64,000 bases of DNA from Enterobacter hormaechei subsp. hoffmannii (GTDB lineage Bacteria > Pseudomonadota > Gammaproteobacteria > Enterobacterales > Enterobacteriaceae): the NCBI RefSeq assembly GCF_001729745.1, contig NZ_CP017186.1, positions 3,844,001 to 3,908,000 on the forward strand. The letters run 5' to 3'. Each line of letters starts with the position of its first letter. The stretch's first letter is position 1. Below are positions 52,071-62,850 of this stretch, one piece after another. A program made the position numbers and the translations under genes. Below the pieces are notes generated by a model. That model made no database searches and was not told the DNA's origin. It saw only the letters and a list, made by a program, of their open reading frames with translations.

Positions 52071-53558
52071 TTATAGCGTCACACCACTCTTAAAGATCGC
52101 CAGCTCGCGGAAGTCGTTCTTCTCGTTGCAGGTCTGCCTGCCGCTGGCAAATTCCACAATCGTGTCCACGAATTCGCTCAGCAGCTGCGGCATCGCTTTG
52201 CCGTGGATCAGTTGGCCCGCATCAAAGTCGATCCAGTGCTTTTTCTTCGCCGCCAGTTCGCTGTTAGTGGCGATTTTCACCGTCGGCACAAACCCGCCGT
52301 ACGGCGTACCGCGACCGGTACTGAACAGCACCATATGACAGCCCGCTCCCGCCAGCGCGCTGGTGGCGACCGCATCGTTGCCCGGTGCGCTGAGCAGGTT
52401 CAGGCCGTGCGTTTTCAGCCGCTCACCGTAGCGCAGCACGTCCACCACCTGGCTGGCGCCCGCTTTTTGAGTGCAGCCCAGGGATTTCTCTTCAAGCGTG
52501 GTGATCCCGCCCGCTTTGTTACCCGGCGAGGGGTTCTCGTATATCGGCTGGTTATGGGCGATGAAGTACTGTTTGAAGTCGTTGACCATGGTGACGGTCT
52601 TCTCAAAGGTCTCTTCGTCGCGGCAGTGGCTCATCAGAATGCGCTCTGCGCCGAACATCTCCGGCACTTCGGTCAGCACCGTAGTGCCGCCGTTGGCAAT
52701 CACGTAATCCGAGAAGCGACCCAGCATTGGGTTAGCGGTAATGCCGGAAAGGCCATCAGATCCGCCGCACTCCAGGCCAAACTTCAGTTCGCTCAGCTTG
52801 CCCGGCTCGCGCTTGTCGTGACGCATCACCTCGTACAGCTGATGCAGCTGTTCAACGCCCGCTTCCACTTCGTCGTCCTGGTGCTGACACACCATAAAGT
52901 GCACGCGCTCAGGGTCAAATTCGCCCAGCGTGTCGCGGAAGGCGTCGACCTGATTGTTCTCGCAGCCGAGGCCGATCACCAGCACCGCGCCCGCGTTCGG
53001 GTGGCGCACCATGTTTTGCAGCATGGTACGGGTATTGATGTGGTCGTCACCCAGCTGGGAGCATCCATAGGTGTGACTGAATAGATGCACACCGTCGGTG
53101 CCTTCAGCATCATTAGTCTCTTTCAGGAAACGCGTCTGAATTTGACGCGCGATCCCGTTCACGCAGCCGACAGTCGGGAGGATCCACAGCTCATTGCGGA
53201 TCCCCACCTCGCCGCTGGCGCGGCGGTAAATCTGTACCTCACGATCGGCCGCCTGTCCTTCTTCTGGCTGGAAGTCAGGTTGATAGCTGTACTCGTCCAG
53301 ATCGCTGAGGTTGGTGCGGGTATTGTGGGAATGAATGTATTCACCCGGCGCAATATCCGCCAGCGCATGACCGATGGGCAAACCGTACTTCACCACGTTC
53401 TCCCCTTTCGCGATGGGGATCAGGGCAAACTTATGTCCACGTCCAATGGCCTGGCGTAACGTCACCGACTGGTTGTCGAAGGTCACTTCCATCCCTTCGG
53501 CTAAATCTGCCAGCGCGACGGCAACGTTATCCAGCGAATGGATTTTGATGTATTGCAT
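52071..53558 (-). CDS. uxaA: Altronate dehydratase
   Basis: Converts D-altronate to 2-keto-3-deoxygluconate in galacturonate catabolism; iron/manganese-dependent. The 495 residues match E. coli UxaA: an N-terminal SAF domain starting MQYIKIHSLDNVAVALADL and a catalytic part with LPTVGCVNGIARQI, FSHTYGCSQLGDDH and FGLECGGSDGLSGITANP containing conserved Cys/Asp/Glu ligands. Co-transcribed after uxaC (17 bp gap). Confidence 0.97.
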   Translation of the reverse strand: MQYIKIHSLDNVAVALADLAEGMEVTFDNQSVTLRQAIGRGHKFALIPIAKGENVVKYGLPIGHALADIAPGEYIHSHNTRTNLSDLDEYSYQPDFQPEEGQAADREVQIYRRASGEVGIRNELWILPTVGCVNGIARQIQTRFLKETNDAEGTDGVHLFSHTYGCSQLGDDHINTRTMLQNMVRHPNAGAVLVIGLGCENNQVDAFRDTLGEFDPERVHFMVCQHQDDEVEAGVEQLHQLYEVMRHDKREPGKLSELKFGLECGGSDGLSGITANPMLGRFSDYVIANGGTTVLTEVPEMFGAERILMSHCRDEETFEKTVTMVNDFKQYFIAHNQPIYENPSPGNKAGGITTLEEKSLGCTQKAGASQVVDVLRYGERLKTHGLNLLSAPGNDAVATSALAGAGCHMVLFSTGRGTPYGGFVPTVKIATNSELAAKKKHWIDFDAGQLIHGKAMPQLLSEFVDTIVEFASGRQTCNEKNDFRELAIFKSGVTL

Positions 53559-53575
53559 ATCAACCTCAAACGGCC

Positions 53576-55084
<1,509 letters not shown>

Positions 55085-55200
55085 TTAGATCAATAAACGT
55101 CGACAAATAAATTACCCTCAAAGGGGTAAACCTTCTTGCAGGCCGCGCCAGATCTGGCTTTGCGCACGCCGCATAATATCCCTACAAAGATTCACTCTTT

Positions 55201-55216
55201 TGTGATGTCACTCACC
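55201..55216. promoter_or_regulatory. CRP site in the uxaC-exuT intergenic region
   Basis: TGTGATGTCACTCACC fits TGTGA-N6-TCACA with one mismatch. Lies between the divergent uxaCA and exuT promoters, fitting catabolite control of hexuronate use. The 475 bp gap (54989-55463) otherwise holds only the ExuR-like site and long untranslated leaders. Confidence 0.7.
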
Positions 55217-55224
55217 TTTTAAAG

Positions 55225-55238
55225 TTGTATGACAAGTT
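55225..55238. promoter_or_regulatory. Candidate ExuR operator
   Basis: TTGTATGACAAGTT contains the dyad TTGT-N3-ACAA expected for a GntR/FadR-type regulator, 9 bp after the CRP site. ExuR represses uxaCA and exuT in E. coli; the exact consensus was not checked. Confidence 0.45.
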
Positions 55239-55463
55239 ATCTTTTCGCCGTCGCAAACTATAAGCCGACGGAATGCATTACCGGTGTTTGTTACATCGGA
55301 TTTAACGGTACGGAAGCCGACTTAGCACGATGACTTATGGCAAGGTTCGGGCCGTTCCGGGACAGGTTCCCGGTTACGCCCCTCCCGTTACAGAACAGCT
55401 CCCGGCAACGGTTGAGTTGTTGCCGTGTCCCGACACGGAAATAACATAACGATGAGGTTTTAC

Positions 55464-56762
55464 ATGCGTAAAATTAAAGGGTTACGTTGGTACATGATCG
55501 CACTGGTGACGCTCGGCACCGTGCTGGGCTACCTGACACGTAACACCGTGGCAGCAGCGGCGCCAACGTTGATGGAAGAGTTACATATCTCCACACAACA
55601 ATACTCTTACATCATTGCGGCGTATTCTGCCGCTTACACCGTAATGCAGCCTGTTGCAGGTTATGTTCTTGATATTCTGGGTACAAAAATTGGTTATGCC
55701 TTCTTCGCTGTAGCATGGGCCGTCTTCTGCGGGGCGACGGCGCTGGCTGGCAGCTGGGGCGGGCTGGCGCTGGCGCGTGGTGCGGTAGGTGCTGCCGAAG
55801 CGGCGATGATCCCTGCGGGTCTGAAAGCCAGCTCTGAATGGTTCCCGGCAAAAGAACGTTCAATCGCTGTCGGTTACTTCAACGTGGGTTCCTCCATCGG
55901 GGCGATGATTGCTCCGCCACTGGTGGTGTGGGCGATTGTGATGCACAGCTGGCAAATGGCGTTCATCATCTCCGGTGTGCTGAGCTTTGCCTGGGCCATG
56001 GCGTGGCTGATCTTCTATAAACACCCGCGCGATCAGAAAAAGCTGTCTACCGAAGAACGTGACTACATTATCAATGGTCAGGAATCTCATCATCAGACCG
56101 ACAACGGTAAAAAAATGTCCGTCTGGCAGATCCTGGGTACCCGTCAGTTCTGGGGTATCGCCCTGCCACGCTTCCTGGCGGAACCGGCCTGGGGTACGTT
56201 CAACGCCTGGATCCCGCTGTTCATGTTCAAAGTCTACGGCTTTAACCTGAAAGAGATCGCGATGTTCGCCTGGATGCCAATGCTGTTTGCAGACCTGGGC
56301 TGTATCGTCGGCGGCTACCTGCCACCGCTGTTCCAGCGCTGGTTTGGCGTGAACCTGATTGTGTCCCGTAAGATGGTGGTCACCATGGGCGCCCTGCTGA
56401 TGATTGGCCCTGGCATGATTGGCCTGTTCACCAGTCCTTACGTGGCTATCGCCCTGCTGTGTATCGGGGGCTTTGCTCACCAGTCTCTGTCTGGCGCGCT
56501 GATTACGCTCTCGTCCGACGTGTTTGGTCGTAACGAAGTTGCCACCGCCAACGGTCTGACCGGGATGGCCGCCTGGACCGCAAGTACCCTGTTTGCGCTG
56601 GTGGTCGGCGCGCTGGCAGACACCATCGGTTTCAGCCCGCTGTTCGCGGTACTGGCCATCTTCGACCTGCTGGGTGCAGTGGTTATCTGGACGGTGCTGA
56701 AGAGTAAATCCGCCGAGGAACTGGCGAAAGAGTCCCTTGGGGGACCGGCGACGCAGAGTTAG
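55464..56762 (+). CDS. exuT: Hexuronate MFS transporter
   Basis: Takes up glucuronate and galacturonate by proton symport. From the ATG giving MRKIKGLRWYMIAL it has 432 residues, as in E. coli. Twelve hydrophobic helices; RNTVAAAAPTLMEEL, FPAKERSIAVGYFNVGSSIG and PAWGTFNAWIPLFM are anion:cation symporter family marks. Upstream in-frame codons from 55425 are not conserved. Followed by two REPs and a terminator, then exuR. Confidence 0.97.
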   Translation: MRKIKGLRWYMIALVTLGTVLGYLTRNTVAAAAPTLMEELHISTQQYSYIIAAYSAAYTVMQPVAGYVLDILGTKIGYAFFAVAWAVFCGATALAGSWGGLALARGAVGAAEAAMIPAGLKASSEWFPAKERSIAVGYFNVGSSIGAMIAPPLVVWAIVMHSWQMAFIISGVLSFAWAMAWLIFYKHPRDQKKLSTEERDYIINGQESHHQTDNGKKMSVWQILGTRQFWGIALPRFLAEPAWGTFNAWIPLFMFKVYGFNLKEIAMFAWMPMLFADLGCIVGGYLPPLFQRWFGVNLIVSRKMVVTMGALLMIGPGMIGLFTSPYVAIALLCIGGFAHQSLSGALITLSSDVFGRNEVATANGLTGMAAWTASTLFALVVGALADTIGFSPLFAVLAIFDLLGAVVIWTVLKSKSAEELAKESLGGPATQS

Positions 56763-56770
56763 CTTGTTGT

Positions 56771-56848
56771 GCCGGGTGGCGGCTCCGCCTTACCCGGCCT
56801 ACAACACCCGATAAAACCGTAGGCCGGGTAAGCGTAGCGCCACCCGGC
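56771..56848. repeat. Pair of inverted REP palindromes after exuT
   Basis: GCCGGGTGGCGGCTCCGCCT then TACCCGGCCTAC at 56771-56802 and GTAGGCCGGGTAAGCGTAGC then GCCACCCGGC at 56819-56848 in opposite orientation. Confidence 0.87.
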
Positions 56849-56862
56849 AAAAACGTCGCAAA

Positions 56863-56885
56863 AGCCGCCTCCGGGCGGCTTTTTT
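56863..56885 (+). terminator. Terminator of exuT
   Basis: Stem AGCCGCC/GGCGGCT with TCCG loop and a TTTTTT run. Confidence 0.88.
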
Positions 56886-56917
56886 AATGGCGAAATCTGG
56901 AGAGTGGCACGCAAAAG

Positions 56918-56930
56918 TGGTATAACAAAT
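56918..56930. promoter_or_regulatory. Possible ExuR autoregulatory site
   Basis: TGGTATAACAAAT, 28 bp before the exuR ATG, resembles the TTGTATGACAA core upstream of exuT. Weak by itself. Confidence 0.3.
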
Positions 56931-56958
56931 CATTCGCCGTACCCTGCCTGGAGCGCAT

Positions 56959-57735
56959 ATGGAAATCACCGAATCACGTCGTTTATATCAACAACTTGCC
57001 GCCGAGCTGAAAGATCGGATCGAGCAAGGGGTCTATCTTGTCGGTGATAAACTTCCCGCTGAGCGTTTTATTGCGGATGAAAAAAGCGTCAGCCGTACGG
57101 TGGTCCGCGAAGCCATCATCATGCTGGAAGTTGAAGGGTATGTTGAGGTACGCAAAGGTTCCGGTATTCACGTGATTTCCAGCCAGGCGAAACACTCCCC
57201 CACGCCGGACGAAAGTCTGGAATTTGCCAGCTACGGTCCGTTTGAGCTTCTCCAGGCTCGCCAGCTGATTGAAAGCAATATCGCAGAATTCGCAGCGACG
57301 CAGGTCACCAAGCAGGACATCATGAAGCTGATGGAAATCCAGGATCATGCGCGTAAAGAAAAATGTTTCCGCGATTCCGAATGGGACCTGCAATTCCACG
57401 TTCAGGTCGCCCTTGCGACTCAGAACACAGCGCTGGCGGCAATCGTTGAAAAAATGTGGACTCAGCGCGTTCACAACCCGTACTGGAAGAAACTGCACGA
57501 TCACATTGATTCCCGCACGGTAGATAACTGGTGTGACGACCACGACCAGATTCTTAAGGCCCTGATTCGTAAAGATCCGCATGCGGCGAAACTGGCAATG
57601 TGGCAGCATCTGGAGAACACTAAACAGATGCTTTTTAATGAAACGAGTGATGACTTTGAATTTAACGCTGACCGCTATCTTTTTGCTGATAATCCGGTGG
57701 TTCACCTCGATACCGCGACCAATGTCGCAAAATAA
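56959..57735 (+). CDS. exuR: GntR-family repressor of hexuronate genes
   Basis: A 258-residue FadR-subfamily regulator: winged helix in residues about 8-75 ([40 protein letters not shown]) and an effector-binding helical domain with a metal site built from [15 protein letters not shown] and [15 protein letters not shown] histidines. Length equals E. coli ExuR. It represses uxaCA and exuT in the absence of hexuronates. Lies downstream of exuT but behind its terminator, with its own promoter. Confidence 0.96.
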   Translation: MEITESRRLYQQLAAELKDRIEQGVYLVGDKLPAERFIADEKSVSRTVVREAIIMLEVEGYVEVRKGSGIHVISSQAKHSPTPDESLEFASYGPFELLQARQLIESNIAEFAATQVTKQDIMKLMEIQDHARKEKCFRDSEWDLQFHVQVALATQNTALAAIVEKMWTQRVHNPYWKKLHDHIDSRTVDNWCDDHDQILKALIRKDPHAAKLAMWQHLENTKQMLFNETSDDFEFNADRYLFADNPVVHLDTATNVAK

Positions 57736-58076
57736 CCTCCTGAACTGCTGGCAGGCGCACCGCCGCGCCTTCCGGCCAGACAGGGTAAGAAAACCTCTAT
57801 AGTGTCAGCCTTTGTAAAATCTCTCGCTCCCCTCCGTGGCTTACGCCAAAATCGTGTTTCCCCTCAAATTCTGTGACGCAGAACGTCGGGCTTTGTTACA
57901 ATTGGATTCACTTCGTTATTTTGTAAGTTAGTGCTTGCTAACCAGCCAATTAACAGGGAACAGTGTTGGCCACACATCATTGTGTCCGCGAGCGACCATA
58001 ATGAAATCATAACAATGTCGCCGTGCTGTTTTCCCGAATGACAGGCGTGACGTTAACCGATTTCCAGGAACACTGA
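57736..58076. other. Intergenic region exuR-yqjA, promoter region of yqjA
   Basis: About 340 bp without a gene. AT-rich in the second half, with TTGTTACAATTGG and direct TGCTTGCTAACC-like sequence around 57890-57950. It should contain the yqjA promoter (CpxR-regulated in E. coli), but I cannot fix an operator. Confidence 0.45.
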
Positions 58077-58739
58077 ATGGAACTTTTGACCCAACTACTG
58101 AACGCCCTCTGGGCTCAGGATTTCGAAACGCTGGCCAACCCGTCCATGATTGGCATGCTCTACTTTGTGTTATTTATGATCCTGTTCCTTGAGAACGGTC
58201 TGCTGCCTGCTGCCTTTTTACCGGGCGACAGCCTGCTGGTGCTGGTTGGGGTGCTCTGTGCAAAAGGGGCGATGGCTTTCCCACAAACGGTTCTGCTGTT
58301 GACCATTGCCGCCAGCCTGGGTTGCTGGGTGAGTTATATTCAGGGGCGATGGCTGGGCAACACGCGAATCGTTCAGAACTGGCTTTCGCATCTTCCGGCA
58401 CATTATCACCAGCGAGCGCACCACCTTTTCCATAAGCACGGGCTCTCCGCCTTGCTGATTGGCCGCTTTATCGCATTCGTACGCACCCTGCTGCCGACCA
58501 TTGCGGGCTTGTCCGGCCTGAGCAGCGCGCGCTTCCAGTTCTTTAACTGGATGAGCGGCCTGCTGTGGGTTCTGATCCTGACCACGCTCGGCTACGCGCT
58601 CGGTAAAACGCCGGTCTTTATGAAATATGAAGACCAGCTGATGTCTTGCCTGATGCTGCTGCCCGTCGTCCTGCTGGTGTTTGGCCTGGTCGGTTCACTG
58701 GTCGTACTGTGGAAAAAGAAATACGGAGCCAGGGGTTAA
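58077..58739 (+). CDS. yqjA: DedA-family membrane protein YqjA
   Basis: A 220-residue polytopic protein of the DedA/SNARE-associated family with [20 protein letters not shown] near residue 40 and [20 protein letters not shown] near 125, both carrying the charged residues conserved in DedA proteins. E. coli YqjA supports growth at alkaline pH and drug tolerance and is needed for proton motive force; newer work places DedA proteins in lipid-carrier movement. Operon with mzrA, 2 bp apart. Confidence 0.95.
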   Translation: MELLTQLLNALWAQDFETLANPSMIGMLYFVLFMILFLENGLLPAAFLPGDSLLVLVGVLCAKGAMAFPQTVLLLTIAASLGCWVSYIQGRWLGNTRIVQNWLSHLPAHYHQRAHHLFHKHGLSALLIGRFIAFVRTLLPTIAGLSGLSSARFQFFNWMSGLLWVLILTTLGYALGKTPVFMKYEDQLMSCLMLLPVVLLVFGLVGSLVVLWKKKYGARG

Positions 58740-58741
58740 CG

Positions 58742-59125
58742 ATGGTTATCTCCCCGCTCGCGCTGCGCCGCTTCTCTTACGCCATCGTCGCGCTAATGAT
58801 GTTCAGCGCTCTCATCCTGCTATGGTCTGCCCTACAGCACCAGGAGTCGACGCTGACTATCCGTCCTGTGAGTCAAGGAACCAGCGTGCCGGATGGTTTT
58901 TCCATCTGGCATCATCTGGACGCTAACGGGATCCGCTTTAAGAGCATCACGCCGCAAGACGATGTGCTGCTGATAAAATTTGACTCCAGTGCGCAAAGCG
59001 CCGCGGCGAAAGCGGTGCTGGACCGCACGTTGCCGCAGGGTTACATCATCGCGCAACAGGATGATGACAGCCACGTAGCCTCCTGGATGTCACGGTTACG
59101 CGACACGTCGCATCGATTTGGCTAA
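58742..59125 (+). CDS. mzrA: EnvZ/OmpR modulator MzrA
   Basis: A 127-residue protein with one N-terminal transmembrane helix (about residues 12-32) and a periplasmic domain, as in E. coli MzrA (YqjB), which binds EnvZ and links it to the Cpx response. The start MVISPLALRRF lies 2 bp after the yqjA stop; the 32 codons open upstream overlap yqjA and are not used. A hairpin TTTCACC/GGTGAAA follows the stop. Confidence 0.93.
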   Translation: MVISPLALRRFSYAIVALMMFSALILLWSALQHQESTLTIRPVSQGTSVPDGFSIWHHLDANGIRFKSITPQDDVLLIKFDSSAQSAAAKAVLDRTLPQGYIIAQQDDDSHVASWMSRLRDTSHRFG

Positions 59126-59178
59126 CGACTAATATTCCGAATATTTTCACCCACTTTGGTGAAACTCCCGTTTACTTA

Positions 59179-59188
59179 CTATGCTTAA
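59179..59188 (+). promoter_or_regulatory. Sigma-S-like -10 element of yqjC
   Basis: CTATGCTTAA differs by one base from the sigma-S preferred CTATACTTAA. yqjCDEK genes of E. coli are expressed in stationary phase, which agrees. Confidence 0.5.
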
Positions 59189-59268
59189 GTACGCGGAGCA
59201 CCCCTCAGATGTTCTCCGCATAGTTCTGGAACACGGCTTACGCCGTAACACAATGGAAGGTTTCTATA

Positions 59269-59637
59269 ATGAAATACCGCATCACCCTGGCTCTGGCCCT
59301 TTTTTCTTTAAGCACAGCTTCCTTCGCTATGTCTCTTTGTCAGGAGAAAGAACAGGATATTCAACGCGAAATCAGTTATGCCGAAAAGCATAACAATCAG
59401 CACCGGATCGACGGACTGAAAAAAGCGCTGAGCGAAGTGAAAGACAATTGTACGGACAGCAAGCTGCGTGCCGATCATCAGGAAAAAATCGCTGAACAGA
59501 AGGACGAGATAGCCGAGCGCCGTCAAGACCTGCAAGAAGCGAAAGAGAAAGGTGATGCGGAAAAAATTGCCAAGCGCGAGAGGAAGTTGCAAGAGGCGCA
59601 GGACGAACTGAAAGCGCTGGAAGCTCGCGATTATTGA
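59269..59637 (+). CDS. yqjC: DUF1090 periplasmic protein YqjC
   Basis: A 122-residue protein with a signal peptide (MKYRITLALALFSLSTASFA) and a mature part that is a long charged coiled coil (QEKEQDIQREISYAEKHNNQ onwards, then QEKIAEQKDEIAERRQDLQE). Function unknown. First gene of yqjCDEK. Confidence 0.93.
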   Translation: MKYRITLALALFSLSTASFAMSLCQEKEQDIQREISYAEKHNNQHRIDGLKKALSEVKDNCTDSKLRADHQEKIAEQKDEIAERRQDLQEAKEKGDAEKIAKRERKLQEAQDELKALEARDY

Positions 59638-59666
59638 GTTAACGGAAATCTCAACAGGAGAGAATC

Positions 59667-59972
59667 ATGTCAAAAGATACAACTTCAGAACATCTGCGCG
59701 CTGAGCTGAAATCCCTGGCGGACACCCTGGAAGAGGTGCTGAACTCTTCTGCCGATAAATCGAAAGAAGAAGTCAGCAAACTGCGCAGCAAAGCGGAGCA
59801 GGCACTGAAAGAAAGCCGCTACCGTCTGGGTGAAACCGGTGATGCACTGGCGAAACAGACCCGCGAAGCGGCTGCGCGCGCAGACGAATATGTACGTGAC
59901 AATCCATGGACAGGCGTTGGTATTGGTGCCGCAGTGGGTGTGGTGCTGGGTGTCCTGCTGACGCGTCGTTGA
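59667..59972 (+). CDS. yqjD: Ribosome-associated membrane protein YqjD (DUF883)
   Basis: A 101-residue ElaB/YqjD-type protein: charged helical N-terminal part (about 1-70) and a C-terminal transmembrane helix ending VGIGAAVGVVLGVLLTRR. In E. coli it anchors inactive ribosomes to the membrane in stationary phase. Two bases separate it from yqjE. Confidence 0.94.
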   Translation: MSKDTTSEHLRAELKSLADTLEEVLNSSADKSKEEVSKLRSKAEQALKESRYRLGETGDALAKQTREAAARADEYVRDNPWTGVGIGAAVGVVLGVLLTRR

Positions 59973-59974
59973 TT

Positions 59975-60373
59975 ATGGAAGATCCACGTCACGCACAAGG
60001 GCCTGCTAAAAACGTCCTCGGCATCGGCCAGCGTATTCTTACGACGCTGGTCGGGATTGCCGAAACGCGCGTCCGGCTTGCGGTAGTGGAACTGGAAGAG
60101 GAGAAAGCCAATCTCTTCCAGATGCTGCTCATGCTTGGGCTTACGATGCTCTTTGCCGCGTTTGGTCTGATGAGCCTGATGGTGTTAATCATCTGGGCTA
60201 TCGATCCACAGTATCGGCTGAACGCGATGATTGCGACTACCGTGGTTCTGCTGGTGGCGGCGCTGATAGGCGGTATCTGGACCCTGCATAAAGCGCGCAC
60301 GTCGACCTTCCTGCGCCATACGCGCCAGGAGCTGGCCAACGACCGCGCCCTGCTGGAGGATGATAAGTCGTGA
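59975..60373 (+). CDS. yqjE: Membrane protein YqjE
   Basis: A 132-residue phage-holin-superfamily-III-like protein from the ATG giving MEDPRHAQG, with two transmembrane helices (about 50-75 and 82-105) and a basic tail. Found with YqjD and YqjK in the stationary-phase operon. Function unknown. Confidence 0.92.
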   Translation: MEDPRHAQGPAKNVLGIGQRILTTLVGIAETRVRLAVVELEEEKANLFQMLLMLGLTMLFAAFGLMSLMVLIIWAIDPQYRLNAMIATTVVLLVAALIGGIWTLHKARTSTFLRHTRQELANDRALLEDDKS

Positions 60374-60666
60374 GCGACAAAGCCGAACGTCAAAAGCGGA
60401 AAGCGTATCTGCTGAGCCAGATCCAGCAGCAGCGGCTGGACCTGTCCGCCAGCCGTCGCGACTGGCTGGAGCTGACCCAGCGTTACGATCGCGGCTGGAA
60501 TACTCTTCTAAGCCTGCGATCGTGGGCGCTGGTGGGTAGCAGCGTGATGGCGATCTGGACGATTCGTCATCCAAACATGCTGATTCGCTGGGCACGCCGT
60601 GGCTTTGGTGTCTGGAGCGCATGGCGTCTGGTGAAAGCAACGATTCGTCAGCAGCAGCTGCGCTAG
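60370..60666 (+). CDS. yqjK: YqjK-family protein
   Basis: A 98-residue basic protein that starts at a GTG overlapping the yqjE stop by 4 bp, so it is translationally coupled. It has an N-terminal helix (KRKAYLLSQIQQQRLDLSAS) and one hydrophobic segment (SWALVGSSVMAIWTI). Function unknown; last gene of yqjCDEK. Confidence 0.92.
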   Translation: MSDKAERQKRKAYLLSQIQQQRLDLSASRRDWLELTQRYDRGWNTLLSLRSWALVGSSVMAIWTIRHPNMLIRWARRGFGVWSAWRLVKATIRQQQLR

Positions 60667-60673
60667 CCTTCTC

Positions 60674-60744
60674 GCCGGGTGGCACTGCGCTTACCCGGCC
60701 TACGGTAAAAAAGTAGGCCGGGTAAGGCGTAGCCGTCACCAGGC
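60674..60744. repeat. Pair of REP palindromes after yqjK
   Basis: GCCGGGTGGCACTGCGCTTA then CCCGGCCTAC (60674-60703) and GTAGGCCGGGTAAGGCGTAG then CCGTCACCAGGC (60713-60744) in opposite orientation. Confidence 0.83.
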
Positions 60745-60920
60745 AAAATCTCTTCATGCTCCCTTACTCAATATCTTTGAAAAAGATTGACAGTTTTCCT
60801 TGCTAACAATTGCCATCCGCCCCGTTTACACTCCTCTCCATCGACAGCAAAGACGCGGTATCTACCCGAATTTGCACGCAAATAACGTTTAGCCGCTGAT
60901 GTGGTTTCCTGGAGAGTAAA

Positions 60921-61313
60921 ATGAAAAAATTAGATGATGTTGGTGTATTGGTAGCGCGTATTCTGATGCCTGTGCTGTTCATCACCGCAGGCTGGGGCAA
61001 AATTACCGGCTATGCGGGCACTCAGCAGTATATGGAAGCGATGGGCGTACCGGGTTTCCTGCTGCCACTGACCATCCTGCTTGAGTTCGGCGGCGGCCTG
61101 GCAGTGCTGTTCGGTTTCCTGACCCGCACCACGGCGCTGTTCACCGCAGGCTTTACCCTGCTGACCGCGTTCATCTTCCACAGCAACTTTGCGGAAGGCG
61201 TGAACTCCCTGATGTTCATGAAAAACCTGACCATCGCGGGTGGCTTCCTGCTGCTGGCTATCACGGGTCCGGGCGCCTACAGCATCGACCGTCTTCTGAA
61301 TAAGAAGTGGTAA
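60921..61313 (+). CDS. yqjF: DoxX-family membrane protein YqjF
   Basis: A 130-residue protein with four hydrophobic helices (about 8-28, 45-68, 72-95, 100-122) and the DoxX features RILMPVLFITAGWGKITGY and LEFGGGLAVLFGF. In E. coli yqjF is induced through YhaJ by quinone-like breakdown products of dinitrotoluene; yhaJ lies 1.6 kb downstream in this window. A strong terminator separates it from yqjG. Confidence 0.94.
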   Translation: MKKLDDVGVLVARILMPVLFITAGWGKITGYAGTQQYMEAMGVPGFLLPLTILLEFGGGLAVLFGFLTRTTALFTAGFTLLTAFIFHSNFAEGVNSLMFMKNLTIAGGFLLLAITGPGAYSIDRLLNKKW

Positions 61314-61335
61314 GCACGCTATACTGATTAAATTC

Positions 61336-61363
61336 AAAGCGAGGAGACATCTCCTCGCTTTTG
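61336..61363 (+). terminator. Terminator after yqjF
   Basis: Stem AAAGCGAGGAGA/TCTCCTCGCTTT with very short loop and following T residues, 20 bp after the stop. Confidence 0.8.
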
Positions 61364-61385
61364 CTATCTGACGGAGGAGTAAAAA

Positions 61386-62372
61386 ATGGGACAACTCGTA
61401 GACGGCGTCTGGCAGGATGTCTGGTATGACACCAAATCCACCGGTGGACGCTTTAAGCGCTCTGTTTCGGCCTTCCGTAACTGGCTGACCGCCGACGGCG
61501 CACCCGGCCCGAGTGGCGAAGGGGGCTTTGCGGCGGAGAAAGATCGTTATCATCTGTATGTTTCTCTCGCCTGTCCGTGGGCGCACCGCACGCTGATTGT
61601 GCGCAAACTTAAAGGTCTCGAATCGCTAATTCCGGTTTCGGTGGTCAACCCGCTGATGCTGGAAAACGGCTGGACGTTCGACAGTGACTTCCCGGCCGCG
61701 ACGGGTGATGAGCTTTATCATCACGATTTCCTGTATCAGCTTTATCTGCGCGCCGATCCGCACTACACCGGACGCGTAACGGTGCCTGTGCTGTGGGACA
61801 AGAAAAACCAGACGATCGTCAGCAATGAATCCGCTGAAATCATTCGCATGTTCAATACCGCGTTTGACGCGCACGGCGCCCGCGCCGGGGATTACTATCC
61901 GGTTGAGCTGCGCGAGAAAATTGACGAGCTGAACGGCTGGATCTACGACAACGTCAACAACGGCGTCTATAAAGCCGGTTTTGCCACCAGTCAGGAAGCG
62001 TACGACGAAGCGGTCGGCAACGTGTTTGGATCCCTGGAACGTCTGGAGCAGATCCTCGGCCAGCATCGTTATTTAGCGGGCGATCGCCTCACCGAAGCAG
62101 ACATCCGCCTGTGGACGACGCTGATCCGCTTCGATCCGGTGTATGTCACCCACTTCAAGTGCGACAAGCATCGCATCAGCGATTATCTGAACCTGCACGG
62201 TTTCCTGCGCGACATCTATCAGATGCCGGGTATTGCGGAGACGGTCAATTTTGACCATATTCGCACCCATTATTTCCGCAGTCATAAGACCATCAACCCA
62301 ACGGGCATTATCTCCATTGGTCCGTGGCAGGATCTGGATGAACCACACGGGCGCGACGTGCGTTTCGGATAA
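61386..62372 (+). CDS. yqjG: Glutathionyl-hydroquinone reductase YqjG
   Basis: Xi-class glutathione transferase of 328 residues that reduces glutathionyl-hydroquinones. The catalytic cysteine is in SLACPWAHRTL (about residue 63); SNESAEIIRMFNTAFD and RLTEADIRLWTTLIRFDPVY are the typical GST contacts. It fits with yqjF and yhaJ as a quinone-detoxification neighbourhood. Confidence 0.96.
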   Translation: MGQLVDGVWQDVWYDTKSTGGRFKRSVSAFRNWLTADGAPGPSGEGGFAAEKDRYHLYVSLACPWAHRTLIVRKLKGLESLIPVSVVNPLMLENGWTFDSDFPAATGDELYHHDFLYQLYLRADPHYTGRVTVPVLWDKKNQTIVSNESAEIIRMFNTAFDAHGARAGDYYPVELREKIDELNGWIYDNVNNGVYKAGFATSQEAYDEAVGNVFGSLERLEQILGQHRYLAGDRLTEADIRLWTTLIRFDPVYVTHFKCDKHRISDYLNLHGFLRDIYQMPGIAETVNFDHIRTHYFRSHKTINPTGIISIGPWQDLDEPHGRDVRFG

Positions 62373-62379
62373 TTATTTA

Positions 62380-62403
62380 GGGAATCAATTGATTCCCTTT
62401 TTT
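62380..62403 (+). terminator. Terminator of yqjG
   Basis: Perfect stem GGGAATCAA/TTGATTCCC followed by TTTTTT. Confidence 0.9.
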
Positions 62404-62478
62404 AATTCACGGCATACATCTATCCTTACCTCGATCGCTTAGAAAACAAGTGATTGACTGACTAAGAGGCAAGGAAAA

Positions 62479-62844
62479 ATGGACTGGTATTTAAAAGTAC
62501 TGCGCAACTACGTTGGATTTGGTGGCCGTGCCCGCCGTAAAGAGTACTGGATGTTCGTTCTGGTGAACTTCGTCCTGATTATGGTGCTGGGTATTGTGGA
62601 CAAAATCCTCGGCTGGGAACGCGAGGGGGGCGAAGGCATTCTCACCACCATTTATGGTGTGTTGGTTCTGCTGCCTTCATGGGCCGTACTGTTTCGTCGT
62701 CTTCACGACACCGATCGTTCGGCGTGGTGGCTGCTGTTGCTGTTGATCCCGCTTATCGGCTGGATCGTGATTTTGATTTTCAACTGTCAGAGCGGAACGC
62801 CGGGAGAAAACCGCTTTGGTCCGGATCCGAAGATCTGCGCATAA
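62479..62844 (+). CDS. yhaH: DUF805 inner-membrane protein YhaH
   Basis: A 121-residue protein with the DUF805 start MDWYLKVLRNYVGFGGRARR, KEYWMFVLVNFV, and three hydrophobic helices, including LPSWAVLFRRLHDTDRSAWW and the C-terminal LIFNCQSGTPGENRFGPDPK motif. Function unknown. It converges with yhaJ across a REP. Confidence 0.94.
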   Translation: MDWYLKVLRNYVGFGGRARRKEYWMFVLVNFVLIMVLGIVDKILGWEREGGEGILTTIYGVLVLLPSWAVLFRRLHDTDRSAWWLLLLLIPLIGWIVILIFNCQSGTPGENRFGPDPKICA

Positions 62845-62850
62845 AAAAAA

